Below are positions 29,906 to 38,528 of a stretch of DNA of 64,000 nucleotides, piece by piece. The stretch comes from Acetobacteraceae bacterium ESL0709. GTDB lineage: Bacteria; Pseudomonadota; Alphaproteobacteria; Acetobacterales; Acetobacteraceae. Location of the stretch: assembly GCA_029433415.1 (NCBI GenBank), contig JAQTIA010000003.1, positions 706,001-770,000 of the forward strand, in the 5' to 3' direction. Below the pieces are notes generated by a model. That model was given only the letters and a program-made list of their open reading frames with translations. It did not search any database and was not told the DNA's origin. Both the position numbers and the translations under genes were made by a program. Numbering within the stretch: position 1 is the stretch's first letter; every line of letters begins with the position of its first letter.

Positions 29906-31312
29906 TCAATGGTCCCTTTTCCTATAATCCCGAATCTTCCTTATATAATCTGACATGGGCCATGCCCGTTCAGCTACCGCCGTGCACCAGAAATGGATAA
30001 AACCTCGTGGCTTCCTGACATCCATGCTGCCATAATGCTGCACAATATCCGAATCAAGATTTCCACCTACGTCAGTTCTGGCTGTTATGAACGTCAGATC
30101 CACCGCCTGCAACTTCTGTAATGCGTAGTTCATTACATGCTGCTCCCTGAAGGGAATTGCCGAACGTCCGTGACGGGTCGAATAGACAATGTGTGAATAA
30201 AAAGCCAAATCAAGATAAGGTTTGTTTTTTAGTATCTGCGGAATTAGTAGGACACCACCATTAAACCCACCGCACTTCCGATCCACGGGAAAAGGATCCA
30301 GACCGTAAAGGAGCTGACCTGAACTCTCAGTATAACGGAAATCATCATGCCAATATTCAAACTGGGCACTAAGAAACCTCTCTGGTGCACCTTCGGTCAT
30401 AATTTTATTCAAAGAGCAATTAACGACAACGTCTGTATCAATATAAATAATCGGCGAGTATTTATCCAGAAGTCCTGAAGCCAGAACCGTCTGTCTTATC
30501 GCCACAAAGTCAGCATAATCGAAAGCTTCCATACGGACGATATGGCATTTCGGATATAATTGACGCGGACATACTGATTTAAAAGAAGCATGGTCTATAT
30601 TGGTTATGATAATAATATCGCCTGTATAAAAACCCGGATCGACTAGGCTCTCCAGAGAGGTGACCAACTGATTGATAACAGTTTCACCAAATGCCGCGTA
30701 AAACAGGACAGGACGATATAAGACGACCCGGTAAATATTATCATCGCTCAGAAAAATAAATTCGTTCTTATTATGGAATCTGCCAAAATTCTCCAGAATG
30801 GTTTCCAGCGACAATGTAAAAGACCCGAATGAAAGAAACTCGGAGCTGCTGTCCGCTTCATTCACTCTGGCTCGTAACAGACAGGGATCAATAACCCACT
30901 CATTACGGGTCAAATACCATAAAAAATCCAGCTCTTGCTCACTCAGGAAACGGAAGAGACAATTACGTTCCAATACTCCTTCAGAAAAAGAATTATATGC
31001 GACCATCCCGCACTCACGAGCCTGAAGATACTTCCCATCATCTGTCTTAACTGAGAAAAAACCGGATATATTTTCTATGGTGACATATCCATTTGCAAAA
31101 GCGCGGTTAACCCGCTTTTTTTCCACATCCCACCAGAGCAGCGCTGGAGATATAACCTGAAGGGTGTAATCATCCACTCTCTTCGTCACATATAGTACAT
31201 TATCCAGTGATGATAATGACGATAATGCAACAGTATGGAGACACCCACGGCTGTCAGATTTTACAATCTTATAATCTGACGTCAGAAGAGCAAAGCGTTC
31301 CATGAGAATCAA
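29906..31312 (-). CDS. Two-domain glycosyltransferase (DxD intact), member A of a tandem family
   Basis: 468 residues. Residues 1-145 form a beta-rich domain with VKTDDGKYLQAREC and FRFLSEQELDFLWYL, reminiscent of fascin-like beta-trefoils; this is an inference. From about residue 190 there is a GT-A domain: SPIIYIDTDVVVN with the DxD motif at Asp292/Asp294, CGGFNGGVLLIP at about 350, and EQHVMNYALQ. It ends GFIHFWCTAVAERAWPM. This layout fits a GT8-like nucleotide-sugar transferase. It is the only one of the three paralogues that keeps DxD. Its start overlaps the upstream stop by 4 bases. Confidence 0.7.
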   Translation of the reverse strand: MILMERFALLTSDYKIVKSDSRGCLHTVALSSLSSLDNVLYVTKRVDDYTLQVISPALLWWDVEKKRVNRAFANGYVTIENISGFFSVKTDDGKYLQARECGMVAYNSFSEGVLERNCLFRFLSEQELDFLWYLTRNEWVIDPCLLRARVNEADSSSEFLSFGSFTLSLETILENFGRFHNKNEFIFLSDDNIYRVVLYRPVLFYAAFGETVINQLVTSLESLVDPGFYTGDIIIITNIDHASFKSVCPRQLYPKCHIVRMEAFDYADFVAIRQTVLASGLLDKYSPIIYIDTDVVVNCSLNKIMTEGAPERFLSAQFEYWHDDFRYTESSGQLLYGLDPFPVDRKCGGFNGGVLLIPQILKNKPYLDLAFYSHIVYSTRHGRSAIPFREQHVMNYALQKLQAVDLTFITARTDVGGNLDSDIVQHYGSMDVRKPRGFIHFWCTAVAERAWPMSDYIRKIRDYRKRDH

Positions 31313-32658
31313 ACATCCTGTATCGAATTGGAAGCATCAATAAACTGGTTACACTGCTCAAGGGACCAGCCAGACACATCCATATAGGAAAAGGACTGCC
31401 GCTCCTCCCTCGCTGATTCTTTTCCGTCCAGCGACAGACATAACGAGTATTTATTCGCAAGATAGGCCAGAAAATCAGCTTCAGACCCCTCAACAGGGAA
31501 ATACCCCCCTTTCATGACGAGGGCACGGAAAGAAAATAAAGCTGTTTTCAGAAAAGATTTATTTTGCAGGAACGCGATGGCCCCTCTTATACGACCGCCA
31601 GGAAACAGGCTGACACTTGGCTCGCAGGAAACATCATCCTTAATAAAAGGATTTTCTCTCTCTTCAACGGATACTGACTCTCTTCCTGTGACAGATTCAT
31701 CAGAAACCTGCCGGCAAAGCGCCGCCTCCAGCAAATATGACCTAAAATTTCCTGTAATCAATACATCATGCGACATCACAACAAGAGGATAAAACTCTTT
31801 TATGTCAATGGAGGCCAAGACCGATAATAAAGGAACGCATCTGTCTTTAATGTCTTTTTGTATTATAGGAACAAACTTTATATAAGCCCGCCATTCCTGC
31901 GGGATAAAAGATATAACGCTTTCATAATCAAGCACAGACGCTATAATCAGTTTATTGTCAAACTTACCTTGCCTTGCAATCCACCTCAATGCACAGGAGA
32001 ATTTCGGCAGATCCTCCACATTCGTTATAATAAAAAGCAAGGCAGGATTGAATTTCACAAACCGCCAGATATTTCCTGAGTTATACAGGACAATATCAAA
32101 TGCATCCGTACGTTCTGAATAGGCTAACGCCGCTCTCAATACAATGTCGAAAGCGAAAATCGTTTCTCCTAATGTAATATCCCAAATATTACTGGAAGAA
32201 GCCTCTGTAAAAGAAGGAACCCTTGCATTCTCACCAAGCCACGGTGTCCTGACAAACTCTCTCAGTGCCTTAAGCTCATCCAGCGTCACACATCTGAACA
32301 CTCTCGTCTTATCATGGACATTCCGTTCTGAACTGTCGATAGCACCGGAATGCGTCGTATATAGATAGGCATTCTGGCTTCCTACTCCACAGGGTTTCAG
32401 TCGAACGACACCTGGATCATTACGACGCTCCTCAAGCTCGATCCATCCTCTTGGTAATGAACGGCCAAAAGAAAGAGTCCCCAGATCCAACCATTGAGAC
32501 TCTGTCGCACCCTTACGAAAACCGACCCCTTTTCCCACTGAGGACAAAAAAACGAGCGAGGAAAAATCATCAAGCCTATCTAGTGATTGCGTTACCAACC
32601 GTCCCCGATCAGCACATAAAACATGCAGATCATAGGAAAGAACAACTGAGTCCGTCAT
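31309..32658 (-). CDS. Two-domain glycosyltransferase-like protein, degenerate member B
   Basis: 449 residues, paralogue of its two neighbours. Shared landmarks are FRCVTLDELKALREFVRTPW in the N-terminal domain and GNIWRFVKFNPALLFIITN at the domain junction, matching DNIYRVVLYRPVLFYAAFG in member A. In the GT-like half the position of DxD reads YPLVVMSHDVLITG, so only one Asp remains, and FNGG is replaced by RIRGAIAFLQ. It is therefore probably not a normal metal-dependent transferase; it may bind or regulate. Overlaps both neighbours by ATGA. Confidence 0.6.
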   Translation of the reverse strand: MTDSVVLSYDLHVLCADRGRLVTQSLDRLDDFSSLVFLSSVGKGVGFRKGATESQWLDLGTLSFGRSLPRGWIELEERRNDPGVVRLKPCGVGSQNAYLYTTHSGAIDSSERNVHDKTRVFRCVTLDELKALREFVRTPWLGENARVPSFTEASSSNIWDITLGETIFAFDIVLRAALAYSERTDAFDIVLYNSGNIWRFVKFNPALLFIITNVEDLPKFSCALRWIARQGKFDNKLIIASVLDYESVISFIPQEWRAYIKFVPIIQKDIKDRCVPLLSVLASIDIKEFYPLVVMSHDVLITGNFRSYLLEAALCRQVSDESVTGRESVSVEERENPFIKDDVSCEPSVSLFPGGRIRGAIAFLQNKSFLKTALFSFRALVMKGGYFPVEGSEADFLAYLANKYSLCLSLDGKESAREERQSFSYMDVSGWSLEQCNQFIDASNSIQDV

Positions 32659-33989
32659 GCAATATTACCTGACCTTATGTCACGCACTGTACTCAAATAG
32701 GCTTTCATCTGCCCTGACCGTGCTTCCCCGGTTATAGGAAAACAAACCATCTCAGCATCCCTGCCGTACAAGGTCTGGGCATATTGACCAGACAGAACAC
32801 GCCCTGACAAAAGAAAAGAAGAAAAGTCCCTTACGCGCCTTAAAGCATAATTAATGATCATCTGACCATCTGGTCGCAAGGATTCTTGTGGATAGGCCGT
32901 CAGGCAATGTTCAAATAATGCCGCTGCACCTTCAAGATAAAGTTGATGCGCCTGCATACCCGGAACAAGCATAATATTCCCACTTCCTTCAGAGGGAAGG
33001 GACAAGGCTTCGTCTCTCTCCTGGTCTTTATCAGCAAATCCCGGATGATAAAAATATTCCAGTGATTCAACCTGCCTGGAAAGCGCACCCTTGGCCAACA
33101 AGGTTTCTATTTCACTGCCAAAAACGACCCCGGAAGAACAGAATAAAACGGGACCATACCCCTCAAGAAGGGACTGCTCTCTCAGCAGGCGCGCCCTCGG
33201 GAGATAATCATGTCGCTTTCTGGTTTCCGTTACATCCAGAAACGTCACTCTTCCCGAAAAAGAAGCCAGACTTCCGCTTTTTTCAAGCTGTGCAATATTA
33301 TAATCAGTCAAAATAAAAATCTTGTCCTGATAACGAGCATTTTCCAGCAAACTATCCAGAACGAGAGCCAGCTCATCTGGAGCATCTGGACCATAAGCCT
33401 CAATCACCAGAAGAGGATTATAGCGCACAAAGCGCCAGACCTTCCAATCCTCATTCAATAATAACTCACCTGTTTTAAAAGCTTCAGGCAGCGCCTGCAG
33501 GAGCTGTTCAAAACTGACCTTTATGCCTCCAATAAGGACGTCGCTGACGCTACTTCTTCGCAGATCCACCGTTACAACGTCGCCTTTGGGCCCACAAACC
33601 CACCTGCCACTTACGGCTCTCACCAAAAGATCAAAATCTCCTTCTGAAAGAAACCTGAACTGACTTCCCTCATGATCAGCAAAATCGGGATTACCACTCC
33701 AGTCAACTTCAAGATATTTCTGGTCTATAAGGATATTATATATATTCGGAGCATGGGCGATTACCGTAACACCATCAAGAGGCATCAAATCGCTCACTGC
33801 CTTCTTTTTCACATCATACCACTTTACAGCACCACCCAATGTACGCAGGAAATACTTCCCTCCCTGTTTATATGCACAGAGAATCCTGTCTTTTGGCAAG
33901 CCTCTGCCAATAAAAGAAGTATGAAGGTTTCCATCCTCACCCACGTGAAGAACCTGGCACTCAGGAGTCATAATAATCTGAAGAGGCAC
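32655..33989 (-). CDS. Two-domain glycosyltransferase-like protein, degenerate member C
   Basis: 444 residues, first of the three coupled paralogues. N-terminal domain: WYDVKKKAVSDLM matches WWDVEKKRVNRAF of member A, followed by ILIDQKYLEVDWSGN and FRFLSEGDFDLLVRAV. The junction WKVWRFVRYNPLLVIEAYG is clearly shared. In the GT-like half the DxD site reads GPVLFCSSGVVFG, with no acidic residue; GSGNIMLVPGMQ replaces FNGG; DGQMIINYALRRV is kept. Likely a non-catalytic or altered relative. Its stop overlaps the start of member B. Confidence 0.6.
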   Translation of the reverse strand: MPLQIIMTPECQVLHVGEDGNLHTSFIGRGLPKDRILCAYKQGGKYFLRTLGGAVKWYDVKKKAVSDLMPLDGVTVIAHAPNIYNILIDQKYLEVDWSGNPDFADHEGSQFRFLSEGDFDLLVRAVSGRWVCGPKGDVVTVDLRRSSVSDVLIGGIKVSFEQLLQALPEAFKTGELLLNEDWKVWRFVRYNPLLVIEAYGPDAPDELALVLDSLLENARYQDKIFILTDYNIAQLEKSGSLASFSGRVTFLDVTETRKRHDYLPRARLLREQSLLEGYGPVLFCSSGVVFGSEIETLLAKGALSRQVESLEYFYHPGFADKDQERDEALSLPSEGSGNIMLVPGMQAHQLYLEGAAALFEHCLTAYPQESLRPDGQMIINYALRRVRDFSSFLLSGRVLSGQYAQTLYGRDAEMVCFPITGEARSGQMKAYLSTVRDIRSGNIA

Positions 33990-34099
33990 GCGAGAATTCT
34001 CCTATAACTCAGCAGCGCAGGAGTATATCACTCCTCTGCAAAAGATTAAACTCTGCGTTAAGAACACCCTCTCGCACATAACCAGCAATATTATTGTGC

Positions 34100-35164
34100 T
34101 CAGTAAAAAAAATTCCACGGATATTCATCCGTTTTCAATATCCCGAATGTCTTTCGGAGCATGTAATCAGAGACACTGACCTCATTAAATAACCTGCTAT
34201 AGTGCTCCCAGCCCTTATAGGCGCTTTTCTGAAGCTCTTCCGGGTTCCGGATATAGTAACGGATACGGTCACAAAGCTCCTCAACAGAACTGAAGAAAAT
34301 CATCTCATCTTCTGAGAAAAACCTGTCGTAACCAATTGCCCTCTCAATAGCGACAAGCTGGCCATTACCTATCATATGAGCCAAACGGTCAGAACTATAT
34401 AAAGCATAGTCAGAGCGTCGGCTGATATTCAACCCAATTGCAGAATTCTCAAGCAACTCGACATAATGATAACCACTTCTGTAAGGCTGTTGCCTCACCC
34501 CCGCATAGGCAAATCTGGTTTCTGCTGGAAGTCTGCCTTCCAGCATGACGCAAAATTCGTCCATCTGCCAATAACGTCCGCATATTTCCCTCAAACGATC
34601 TGGATTTCCACAGGAATAGAAAACGTCATAAGGCAAATGCTTTGATTCGAAATTTCGCCCCCGTTCAACGGAAAGATCTACAGGGTTAGGCAAAAACCCA
34701 ACAATTTTTGTATCTCCCAGGAGACCATAAAGATGACGTTCCCCTGTTGAGACAAAGCTTGCATCCACAACTTCATGACGCGCCACAACATCCAGACGGT
34801 TCTGCTCCACGAAAAGTGCATCAATATTCCATTGAATCGCTTTCATATCTGGCAGAACCTGCCGGATTTCAGAAATAATCTCAGGCGGGATCATATAGCC
34901 ATGCCCAAGAATCAGAACATCCGGGCGGAAAGAGGCCACCGTCTTTTTCAGGGCATGCCACATGGCCTTCCGCCCCAATAAGCGACTGTTAAAAAAGCCG
35001 TAATGACGCGCTACATCCCTGTACGAAAAATTAAGAACGTAATGGCCATTACGAATAAAACCGTTGGAAAGCTTCCCGCCCACACTGAATAGCCCGGGAG
35101 AGCGTTCCTTCAATGACGTAAAAAAATCCCCCACATGCAAGATTTTCAATGAGGACAGAGTCAT
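34100..35164 (-). CDS. CgeB-like glycosyltransferase
   Basis: 354 residues, GT-B type related to the CgeB/YkvP spore-maturation group. Features: KILHVGDFFTSLKERSPGLF at the start, FRPDVLILGHGYMIPPEI, IQWNIDALF, ASFVSTGERHLYGLLG, then the C-terminal half with GLNISRRSDYALYSSDRLAH, MIGNGQLVAIE and a final SSVEELCDRIRYYIRN. The R-x-x-E-type loop of the nucleotide-binding half fits the family. Substrate unknown. It lies upstream of the three GT-like paralogues in the same direction, suggesting a joint role in a surface glycan or protein glycosylation. Confidence 0.8.
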   Translation of the reverse strand: MTLSSLKILHVGDFFTSLKERSPGLFSVGGKLSNGFIRNGHYVLNFSYRDVARHYGFFNSRLLGRKAMWHALKKTVASFRPDVLILGHGYMIPPEIISEIRQVLPDMKAIQWNIDALFVEQNRLDVVARHEVVDASFVSTGERHLYGLLGDTKIVGFLPNPVDLSVERGRNFESKHLPYDVFYSCGNPDRLREICGRYWQMDEFCVMLEGRLPAETRFAYAGVRQQPYRSGYHYVELLENSAIGLNISRRSDYALYSSDRLAHMIGNGQLVAIERAIGYDRFFSEDEMIFFSSVEELCDRIRYYIRNPEELQKSAYKGWEHYSRLFNEVSVSDYMLRKTFGILKTDEYPWNFFY

Positions 35165-35210
35165 TATATAAAAATATTATCTTGGCGGGAGAACTTCCCT
35201 AAAAAAGAAG

Positions 35211-35885
35211 TTAATCCCCACTCCACCATTTAACAGGTTCCTGCTCTTCGCCACTCTCTGACAAAGGGAGCGTCAGTCTTCTGACCCGAGCTCTGCGTGC
35301 TGCTTCCTCATTTGCGCTAATGGCCCTCTTATCTCGCATCATTTTCAGACGAACATTATCGTCTTTAAGTAGAGTAAGCTTTTTTTCCCGTTCTTCAAGC
35401 TGAAGCTGGTAATGTGCCAGACGCGTCTCAAGAGCACGAAGTTTTATCTTCAGCCTTTCAACTTCGCTTTCGGCAGCCAGAGTGCGCTGTTTCTCCTGCG
35501 TAAGAACCTGCTGAAGCTGTGCAACCTCTTCCGACCCACTATTGTCAGACCGATCAGCCACTGTTTTTGCTGAAAGAACGGCTTTCCGACTGTGACGGCC
35601 AAGATCATTACGATGTTCGACAACAACACTGCCATCATTAACAAAACGACGTCTCTTGACCGAGGGACCGCTCATAAACGGGTTCCCCGCATAAGGCTGA
35701 CGCCCACTCACTTCACCGCCTGACTTGTGGGAAGGACTTCTATCTGATCGTGATCCCAATCTTTCCAGAGCTTCTCTGAGAGACTGCTCCGTGAATTGTG
35801 TATCTTCGGGCATAATGACAGTTCTATATTCCATTTTTGAAAGACGAATGTTCCCACGACCCCTTTTTACAGAACCTTGCCACAA
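35211..35885 (-). CDS. Coiled-coil protein heading the glycosyltransferase cluster
   Basis: 224 residues from a TTG at 35885; ATGs at 35834 and 35813 are alternatives and none has a strong ribosome site. The N-terminal half is Ser/Arg/Gly rich and probably disordered. Residues 120-195 form a long coiled coil (VAQLQQVLTQEKQRTLAAES, then RALETRLAHYQLQLEEREKK). It ends with a basic patch (RRARVRRLTLP) and VKWWSGD. No signal peptide or membrane span. Family not recognised; a scaffold role is possible but unproven. It is 46 bases upstream of the CgeB-like gene. Confidence 0.55.
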   Translation of the reverse strand: MWQGSVKRGRGNIRLSKMEYRTVIMPEDTQFTEQSLREALERLGSRSDRSPSHKSGGEVSGRQPYAGNPFMSGPSVKRRRFVNDGSVVVEHRNDLGRHSRKAVLSAKTVADRSDNSGSEEVAQLQQVLTQEKQRTLAAESEVERLKIKLRALETRLAHYQLQLEEREKKLTLLKDDNVRLKMMRDKRAISANEEAARRARVRRLTLPLSESGEEQEPVKWWSGD

Positions 35886-36060
35886 GGAAAGGACACAGCA
35901 ATCACCGACTCACGACCACGCCGCATGATCCCATCACGCAAGATAACATTCAGTCACCGCGTCTGCGTTATAACGACTATAACTGGTCTTGTCATCAGCA
36001 GAACATGATAAAATAAATTTATGCCGGAAAAATTTATACAATATTAACTTTTTATCTTTT

Positions 36061-36612
36061 CTATTCAGAGGTCAGTAAATCATGAGACTGTTTCTGAAAA
36101 CGTCCTGCTGTAATCATAAAACCATCCCATAATGCCTTAATATCCTTCGAGAAATTTACTTTCTGAGAGTTTTCCTGCAGCTCCAGAATGGTAACCGGGA
36201 GTTTTTTCACTGTTTCGCGCATAAAAGCCCGATCGAATGACCTTCCATAAAGCCTGCTCAAAGAAGACAGTTTCTTCACTTGAGAATCAGATAATGCATC
36301 TGTTAACGCTATGAGATGTTTTTGAGATACTTTCTTGAAGGAGTCCTGCTGGTTTTTATAATCCGTTACAAGTCGCGTCCCGTAAGCCAGAACCACAGGC
36401 TGGTTACTATGCGTCGCAACGAGTGTTCCCAAGGAAACCATCCAGGCTGAGTAACGATTCATCTGGTCAAGGACCATCAGATCCGCCATTGTAAGGGAAA
36501 TTGGTTTTTCCGTTCCAGCTATAGGCAATGCTGGTGGAGGAGGAGGAGACGGTGCTGCGCAGCCATATAAAAAGAGGCTGGATATTACAACAGCAAATTT
36601 TTGAATTTTCAT
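36061..36612 (-). CDS. DUF4142-like lipoprotein
   Basis: 183 residues. The signal peptide ends in the lipobox LYGC (Cys18) followed by a run of prolines. The helical mature domain (LTMADLMVLDQMNRYSAWMV, VLAYGTRLVTDYKNQQDSFK) resembles the DUF4142 ferritin-like helical bundle found in exported proteins of proteobacteria. RBS AGAGGA lies 9 bases upstream. Function unknown. Divergent from the DUF423 gene. Confidence 0.65.
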   Translation of the reverse strand: MKIQKFAVVISSLFLYGCAAPSPPPPPALPIAGTEKPISLTMADLMVLDQMNRYSAWMVSLGTLVATHSNQPVVLAYGTRLVTDYKNQQDSFKKVSQKHLIALTDALSDSQVKKLSSLSRLYGRSFDRAFMRETVKKLPVTILELQENSQKVNFSKDIKALWDGFMITAGRFQKQSHDLLTSE

Positions 36613-36651
36613 TTACCCATTCCTCTTTCACAGTAAAAAGCGAGCATAATC

Positions 36652-37059
36652 ATGAAAAAAGAATATATCCTTAAAAGCTGCTTTATCCTCGGCGCCCTAT
36701 TTGCAGCAGGTGGCGTTATTCTTCAAGCTATGGCGACACATCTTCCAGCAGATACACTAGCTCAGCCACGAGGACGGGAATTTTTACATAGTGCCGCCGA
36801 TATCCTGCTCTGGCACGGCATCGCCTTATGCGCATTGTCTCCATTACAAGGATATCTCAACCCCATGCGTCAGCTCATTGCCTGCTGTCTCATGAGTATA
36901 GGAACGCTCCTGTTCTCCATCCCTGTCATCCTGTTAGGACTGAACATGATACAGCATGCTGTATCCGCACCCTTTGGCGGTAGTTTACTGATTTTGTCCT
37001 GGCTAATTATGGCGAGCGCTGCTTTTGGCAAGACAAACGTCTTTAATAAACAAAAATAA
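36652..37059 (+). CDS. DUF423 family small membrane protein
   Basis: 135 residues with four membrane spans (CFILGALFAAGGVILQAMA, ILLWHGIALCALSPL, LIACCLMSIGTLLFSIPVIL, SLLILSWLIMASAAF). The pattern AATHLP-like start, LHSAADILLWHGIAL and the APFGGSLLILSWL end match DUF423 proteins (E. coli YgdD type). Function unknown. Its last 57 bases overlap the end of the convergent gene at 37003-37326. Confidence 0.85.
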   Translation: MKKEYILKSCFILGALFAAGGVILQAMATHLPADTLAQPRGREFLHSAADILLWHGIALCALSPLQGYLNPMRQLIACCLMSIGTLLFSIPVILLGLNMIQHAVSAPFGGSLLILSWLIMASAAFGKTNVFNKQK

Positions 37060-37326
37060 AATCTGCATAATCAGGGCAAGAACAAAACATCCTGTAATAA
37101 TTGCCACCAAAAGAATCTGCTCTCGCCCCAAGGCCGTTTCTATATGAAAAACCCCATAAAGGCGTGGCCAGATTTCAGCTGCGACCAGTCTCTGCACCAT
37201 AGACCGCGCGGGAGAGCAAAACCGCACCGCCACCACCATAAGCAATGTCAACGAAACAAGGGAAATCGTCCTTAACAACGTCGCCAGAGGCGTAACACCC
37301 TGCAAGGACAGATTATATCGCTTCAT
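37003..37326 (-). CDS. Small membrane protein coupled to the aminotransferase
   Basis: 107 residues from the ATG at 37326, which overlaps the aminotransferase stop (ATGA). Two hydrophobic spans: LRTISLVSLTLLMVVAVRF and LLVAIITGCFVLALIMQILF. Family not recognised. The translational overlap supports that it is real, even though its 3' end runs 57 bases into the convergent DUF423 gene. The longer frame from 37362 starts inside the aminotransferase and is less likely. Confidence 0.5.
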   Translation of the reverse strand: MKRYNLSLQGVTPLATLLRTISLVSLTLLMVVAVRFCSPARSMVQRLVAAEIWPRLYGVFHIETALGREQILLVAIITGCFVLALIMQILFLFIKDVCLAKSSARHN

Positions 37327-38528
37327 GAACAGCCCAGAACAAACCGCTCCAGCCGCCGGCAAGCTTCCGCCAGTTCTTCATCTGAAGCCGCGAATGAAAG
37401 GCGCAAATGAGAGCCTTTTCCAAAAGAGGAACCCGGCACTGTCGCCAGATGCTGCTCCTCCAGCAAAGCTTCCGCAAGATCCACATCATTATCCAACATG
37501 CGCCCGGAAGGAGTCTTTTTGCCTATCAGTGCTGTAAAACCCGGGAAAGCATAAAATGCACCCTGTGGCATTGCACAGCTGACGCCTGGGATATTCCGCA
37601 AAAATCCCACGACACGATCGCGCCTTTCCTCATAAACGCGCTTCATTGCCTCCACGCCTTCCATAGGACCTGAAAGAACAGCCCGCGCTCCACCTTGCGC
37701 CAGAGTACAAATCCCCGAAGAAATATTACCCTGCACCTTGACCATGGCCTTTATCAAAGCTTCTGGTCCACAGGCAAAACCTACACGCCAGCCCGTCATG
37801 GCATAAGCCTTGCTCACTCCATTGACGATCAGAATACGATCCGCAAGATCAGGCGCAATCTGTGCTAAAGAAACATGTTTCTTGCCGGAGAATGTCAGAT
37901 GTTCATAAATCTCGTCGCTCATGATCATCACATGAGGCGCTTTTCGCAAAACTTCCGCCAACGCCTCAAGATCAGCGCGCTCCATAATGGCGCCCGTCGG
38001 ATTATTGGGAAAATTCAACACAAGCCAGCGCGTCCTTGGCGTGATAGCTTTCGCCAGATCTTCTGCCTTGAGACGGAAGTTATTCTCCTCCAGGCAAGAC
38101 ACTTCAACAGGACACCCACCAAACATCTGCACGATCAGCGGATAACTCACCCAATAAGGCGCAGGGACGATCACCTCATCACCTGCCTCTATTGAGGCCA
38201 TAAAAGCATTAAAAATAATCTGCTTGCCACCATTGGCTACCATCAACCGCGACAAAGGCACATCAAGCGCGTTATCGCGCCTGAACTTATAAGCAACAGC
38301 TTCCAGAAGCGTTTTCTGACCCGCCAGAGGGGGATAACCCGTATGGCCGTCCCTTACCTCTTCAATCGCCCCTTCCAGAGCCTCTTCGGGAGAAGCAAAA
38401 TCAGGCTGCCCCAGTGCGAGGGAAATGACGGGCTTCCCTTCTGCCTTCAGTTCCCTGGCACGCGCCGCCATGGCGATCGTTGCCGGAGACGGAAGAGAAG
38501 CAATACGGGAAGCAGGACGAAACATCAA
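37323..38528 (-). CDS. Class I pyridoxal-phosphate aminotransferase (aspartate/aromatic type), copy 2
   Basis: 401 residues. Fold type I aminotransferase: ALGQPDFASPEEAL, NGGKQIIFNAFMAS, NFPNNPTGAIM, IMSDEIYEHL, and the PLP Lys in VNGVSKAYAMTGWRVGFACG. C-terminal Arg in GSHLRLSFAAS binds the substrate carboxylate. It belongs to the alphaproteobacterial AspC-like subgroup Ib, which transaminates aspartate with 2-oxoglutarate and may accept aromatic acids or prephenate. The start overlaps the end of a very similar gene (38525-39727), so it is a tandem duplicate. Confidence 0.9.
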   Translation of the reverse strand: MMFRPASRIASLPSPATIAMAARARELKAEGKPVISLALGQPDFASPEEALEGAIEEVRDGHTGYPPLAGQKTLLEAVAYKFRRDNALDVPLSRLMVANGGKQIIFNAFMASIEAGDEVIVPAPYWVSYPLIVQMFGGCPVEVSCLEENNFRLKAEDLAKAITPRTRWLVLNFPNNPTGAIMERADLEALAEVLRKAPHVMIMSDEIYEHLTFSGKKHVSLAQIAPDLADRILIVNGVSKAYAMTGWRVGFACGPEALIKAMVKVQGNISSGICTLAQGGARAVLSGPMEGVEAMKRVYEERRDRVVGFLRNIPGVSCAMPQGAFYAFPGFTALIGKKTPSGRMLDNDVDLAEALLEEQHLATVPGSSFGKGSHLRLSFAASDEELAEACRRLERFVLGCS

